Shown here: positions 5,751-7,480 of the stretch, in pieces | Position numbering within the stretch: position 1 is the first letter of the stretch | Layout: every line of letters starts with the position of its first letter | Source: an uncultured Gammaproteobacteria bacterium | GTDB lineage: Bacteria > Pseudomonadota > Gammaproteobacteria > CAIUAS01 | NCBI GenBank assembly: GCA_903897205.1 | Contig: CAIUAS010000056.1 | Coordinates: forward strand, 1 to 7,480 | Length of the DNA: 7,480 nucleotides | Direction: 5' to 3' | Notes under the pieces: model-generated | The model's input: the letters and a program-made list of their open reading frames with translations, nothing else | The model's database searches: none | What the model was told of the DNA's origin: nothing | Made by a program: the position numbers and the translations under genes

Positions 5751-6660
5751 CTTGTCTACTTTTCATCATGTAAATAAAAACATCTTCTAAGGTGGTTCGC
5801 ACTGGTCTCCAGGTATAATTTTCATTCAGATAGGGTTTAATGGCTTCTTCTAAAATTAAAGCATTTTTATTACTCACTCTGAGTTCATTGCCACGTTCAA
5901 TCACTTGATCAATAGCGGGAATTTGCTTTAATTTTTCAGCTAAGCACATGACATTATTACCCAACGCTAACCAGGTAGTTAGACCACAGTGATCAATCAC
6001 AGCTTGTACGGTGCCTGCTGCAATTAATTGGCCATAAGCTAAGTAGGTTAAATAATGGCAACGTTCTGCTTCATCCATGTAATGTGTGCTGACTAATACA
6101 GTAATATCTGATTTAGCAAATTGTTGTAATTTATCCCATATTTCTTGCCGTGAATGGGGATCAACGCCGGCGGTAGGTTCATCGAGCAATAAAATTTTGG
6201 GTTCATGCACGATAGCGGCGGCCAGGGATAAACGTTGCTTATAACCGCCCGATAAGGCATTGGCAAGGTGATTTTTATAGTGTTGCAACCCCATTTCTTC
6301 AATAACCGCAGCGACTTTATTGTTTCGATCGGGCATATTGTAAAGGCGTGCGATAAAGGTTAAATTTTCAAGCACGGTCAAACGATTATACAAACTAAAT
6401 TGTTGCGGCATGTAACCAACAATTTTTTTTATCTGCATGGATTCCGTAATAATATCATAGCCTAAACAAGTGCCATGCCCAGCCGTGGGGGTTAGCAAAC
6501 CACATAGCATACGCAATATAGTGGTTTTGCCGCTGCCATTAGGTCCTAAAAATCCACAAACAACGCCACGAGGGATACTGATATCGACGCCATTGACGGC
6601 GCATTTCTGCCCAAAGTTTTTCGTCAGTTGACTTACTTCAATACTATATTGCTTTTCCAT
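5740..6660 (-). CDS. ABC transporter ATP-binding protein of an ABC-2 exporter (DrrA/YbhF-like)
   Basis: A 306-residue cytoplasmic ATPase that powers export. From the ATG at 6660: Walker A GPNGSGKTT at 39-47, Q-loop Gln86, signature LSGGYKQR at 136-143, Walker B ILLLDEP at 156-162 with catalytic Glu161, D-loop AGVD at 164-167, and switch His193 in STHYMDE. The C-terminal extension ends with RTTLEDVFIYM, the hallmark tail of ATPases paired with ABC-2 permeases. The frame is open further upstream, to a TTG at 6771. That start would overlap the DUF971 gene, and the added residues are not ABC-like, so I chose the ATG. Its ribosome binding site is poor (AAGGAC, 15 bases away). It sits tail-to-tail with the permease it probably serves, not in its operon, and 50 bases downstream of the DUF971 gene with which it may be co-transcribed. 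Confidence 0.93.
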   Translation of the reverse strand: MEKQYSIEVSQLTKNFGQKCAVNGVDISIPRGVVCGFLGPNGSGKTTILRMLCGLLTPTAGHGTCLGYDIITESMQIKKIVGYMPQQFSLYNRLTVLENLTFIARLYNMPDRNNKVAAVIEEMGLQHYKNHLANALSGGYKQRLSLAAAIVHEPKILLLDEPTAGVDPHSRQEIWDKLQQFAKSDITVLVSTHYMDEAERCHYLTYLAYGQLIAAGTVQAVIDHCGLTTWLALGNNVMCLAEKLKQIPAIDQVIERGNELRVSNKNALILEEAIKPYLNENYTWRPVRTTLEDVFIYMMKSRQDTR

Positions 6661-6710
6661 GGATTTATTCGCTTTGTCCTTGGGGTCTTTAATATTTAAG
6701 TGAACATTAA

Positions 6711-7079
6711 TTATTTTGTAGGAGCGTGTTTTGAGTTTGCTGTTGCTAAGCGTTCTAAATAGCGTTGCCAATTATTTGTTTGGTTGATGCCTAATTCGTA
6801 TAAAACTTTCCAGCTGTAGATGCCCGTTTGGTGACCGTCATCAAAAATGAGTTTGACGGCGTAATTGCCAACGGGATCAATGCCGACAATATTGACATCT
6901 TGTTTGCCGAAGACCAAGTTTCCTTCGCTTAGGCCATGTCCGCGCACTTCAGCAGAAGGGGAAAAAACTCGTAGATATTCGCAACTTAAAGCAAAGTGTT
7001 CGCCCGTGTCAAAGGCAACTTCGAGTATGCGAATTTTTTGCAGTAGTTTAATTTCGGTAGGGGTGGGTTGTTTGTCCAT
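6711..7079 (-). CDS. DUF971 domain protein
   Basis: A 122-residue soluble protein consisting of one DUF971 domain, related to the N-terminal domain of gamma-butyrobetaine hydroxylase. The conserved blocks are LRVFSPSAEVRGHG at 36-49 and DPVGNYAV at 68-75, then FDDGHQTGIYSW at 79-90 and LYELG at 93-97. Standalone proteins of this size are common in proteobacteria, where the biochemical role is poorly defined. The domain is small and beta-rich and is sometimes discussed as metal- or partner-binding. The ATG at 7079 lies three bases after the stop of a small membrane-protein gene. No Shine-Dalgarno sequence precedes it, so translation probably depends on re-initiation by ribosomes leaving that gene. 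The ATPase gene follows 50 bases downstream. Confidence 0.9.
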   Translation of the reverse strand: MDKQPTPTEIKLLQKIRILEVAFDTGEHFALSCEYLRVFSPSAEVRGHGLSEGNLVFGKQDVNIVGIDPVGNYAVKLIFDDGHQTGIYSWKVLYELGINQTNNWQRYLERLATANSKHAPTK

Positions 7080-7082
7080 GGG

Positions 7083-7238
7083 TTATAAAAGCTTGTAAAA
7101 GATTAAATAATAGAACACATAAAACCAGCCTAAGATGCCATGGATAATTGCCCAAAAAATAGAGTGATTAACGCTCCACGAAATAACCACGGCAATGATA
7201 GTGCCTAAGCCAATACCGCCAAATAGACCGTTGTGCAT
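7083..7238 (-). CDS. Small two-helix inner-membrane protein, 51 residues
   Basis: A short gene with clear translation signals: ATG at 7238, AGGAGG four bases upstream, TAA at 7085-7083. The product starts MHNGLFGGIGLGT. It has two predicted membrane helices, about 5-20 (Gly-rich, GGIGLGTIIAVVIS) and 27-47 (FWAIIHGILGWFYVFYYL), joined by a short polar turn SWSVNHS. His26 precedes and His33 lies inside helix two, and aromatic residues cluster at its end. This is a plausible conserved small membrane protein. I know of similar unnamed proteins but no function. It ends three bases before the DUF971 gene, implying translational coupling. Coding is supported by the strong ribosome binding site, the tight spacing and the two-helix pattern. 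Confidence 0.8.
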   Translation of the reverse strand: MHNGLFGGIGLGTIIAVVISWSVNHSIFWAIIHGILGWFYVFYYLIFYKLL

Positions 7239-7242
7239 AATG

Positions 7243-7248
7243 CCTCCT
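7243..7248 (-). promoter_or_regulatory. Strong ribosome binding site of the small membrane protein
   Basis: AGGAGG on the minus strand, four bases before the ATG at 7238. It is the best Shine-Dalgarno match in the window. It probably also loads ribosomes for the coupled DUF971 gene, which has no site of its own. Confidence 0.75.
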
Positions 7249-7259
7249 GTGATAGTTTA

Positions 7260-7293
7260 GATCATCATTCTCGCGTGAGCAGAAATGACGATC
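7260..7293 (-). other. Leader hairpin upstream of the small membrane protein gene
   Basis: GATCATCATT (7260-7269) and AATGACGATC (7284-7293) are inverted copies with one difference. In minus-strand RNA the difference becomes a G-U pair, giving a continuous 10-bp stem, while in plus-strand RNA it is an A-C mismatch. The structure therefore fits the minus transcript. It lies 11 bases upstream of the AGGAGG. No T-run follows it in the minus direction, so it is not an ordinary terminator of the upstream gene. A TATAAT on the minus strand at 7300-7295 is next to it but lacks a good -35. Confidence 0.45.
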
Positions 7294-7323
7294 TATTATA
7301 TTATTAAAGATATTTGATCAGAT

Positions 7324-7480
7324 TTAGTTGGCCTCAAGGGGATCGGTTAAAATATTGGAAAGTGGGTATTCAATATCTTCATTACTTTCAAAAACATGCA
7401 CTTTCATTAATACATCGCCACTTTTCAGTTCTCGGCTAATGTCTATAATATGGTAAGCAGGCCCAAATCTGCCAAACCGG
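7324..7480 (-). CDS. 3' end of an unrecognised gene (52 codons including the stop)
   Basis: An open minus-strand frame enters from the right edge and stops at TAA (7326-7324). The visible 51 residues include RFGRFGPAYHIIDISREL, then a beta-rich stretch (DVLMKVHVF), and end with YPLSNILTDPLEAN. The composition is normal for a folded, acidic, soluble protein and has no membrane segment. I do not recognise the family. The stop is 85 bases upstream of the small membrane-protein start, with the hairpin between them, so it may be part of the same transcript. Confidence 0.6.
   Translation of the reverse strand, partial: RFGRFGPAYHIIDISRELKSGDVLMKVHVFESNEDIEYPLSNILTDPLEAN

Noticed and set aside
6661..6771. 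N-terminal extension of the ABC ATPase to a TTG at 6771
   Set aside because: It would overlap the DUF971 coding region, uses TTG with no ribosome binding site, and adds residues unlike any ABC ATPase start. The ATG at 6660 gives the standard N-terminus.
6865..7098. Plus-strand frame of 77 codons opposite the DUF971 gene
   Set aside because: It lies almost wholly antisense to a well-conserved domain, has a Ser/Pro/Cys-rich composition and no ribosome binding site. It is a shadow frame.
1..7480. CRISPR array, tRNA or rRNA genes, insertion sequences, integrase or toxin-antitoxin genes
   Set aside because: No direct-repeat array, cloverleaf-like segment, transposase or recombinase motif, or paired small-toxin genes could be seen on either strand.

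Overview
The window is AT-rich, densely packed chromosomal DNA from a Gram-negative bacterium. An outer-membrane-type efflux adaptor, a proteobacterial DUF971 protein and a YbbO-like reductase point to a gammaproteobacterium. The low GC recalls Legionella/Coxiella relatives, but that placement is an impression and not a demonstrated fact. No rRNA, tRNA, CRISPR array, insertion sequence or phage gene is visible.

Left block (1-3505). Three enzyme genes lie together: a PLP-dependent alpha-oxoamine synthase (+, running off the left edge), a classical short-chain dehydrogenase (-, converging on the synthase with no base between the two stop codons), and a 392-residue GNAT-fold acyltransferase-like protein (+). 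The dehydrogenase and GNAT genes diverge from a 182-bp spacer that holds a convincing promoter for each direction. The three enzyme classes match the three core chemical steps of bacterial sphingolipid or sulfonolipid base synthesis: decarboxylative condensation of an amino acid with an acyl thioester, 3-keto reduction, and N-acylation. This is the most interesting possibility in the window, but it is an inference from enzyme class and proximity.

Middle block (3506-6660). A tripartite ABC exporter of the YbhG/YhiI type is encoded. The lipoprotein HlyD-like adaptor and the ABC-2 permease form a + strand pair. A single ATPase gene lies tail-to-tail with the permease on the - strand, whereas such exporters are usually encoded in one operon. 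The spacer before the adaptor gene holds two overlapping, mutually exclusive inverted repeats. One resembles a weak terminator and the other coincides with a candidate promoter.

Right block (6661-7480). Reading leftward on the - strand are the 3' end of an unrecognised gene, a hairpin-bearing leader, a 51-residue two-helix membrane protein with a strong ribosome binding site, a DUF971 protein starting three bases after it, and then the exporter ATPase. The last three may be one transcription unit.

One reading is that the left block makes a modified membrane lipid and the exporter moves it or protects the envelope. The sequence alone does not prove that link.
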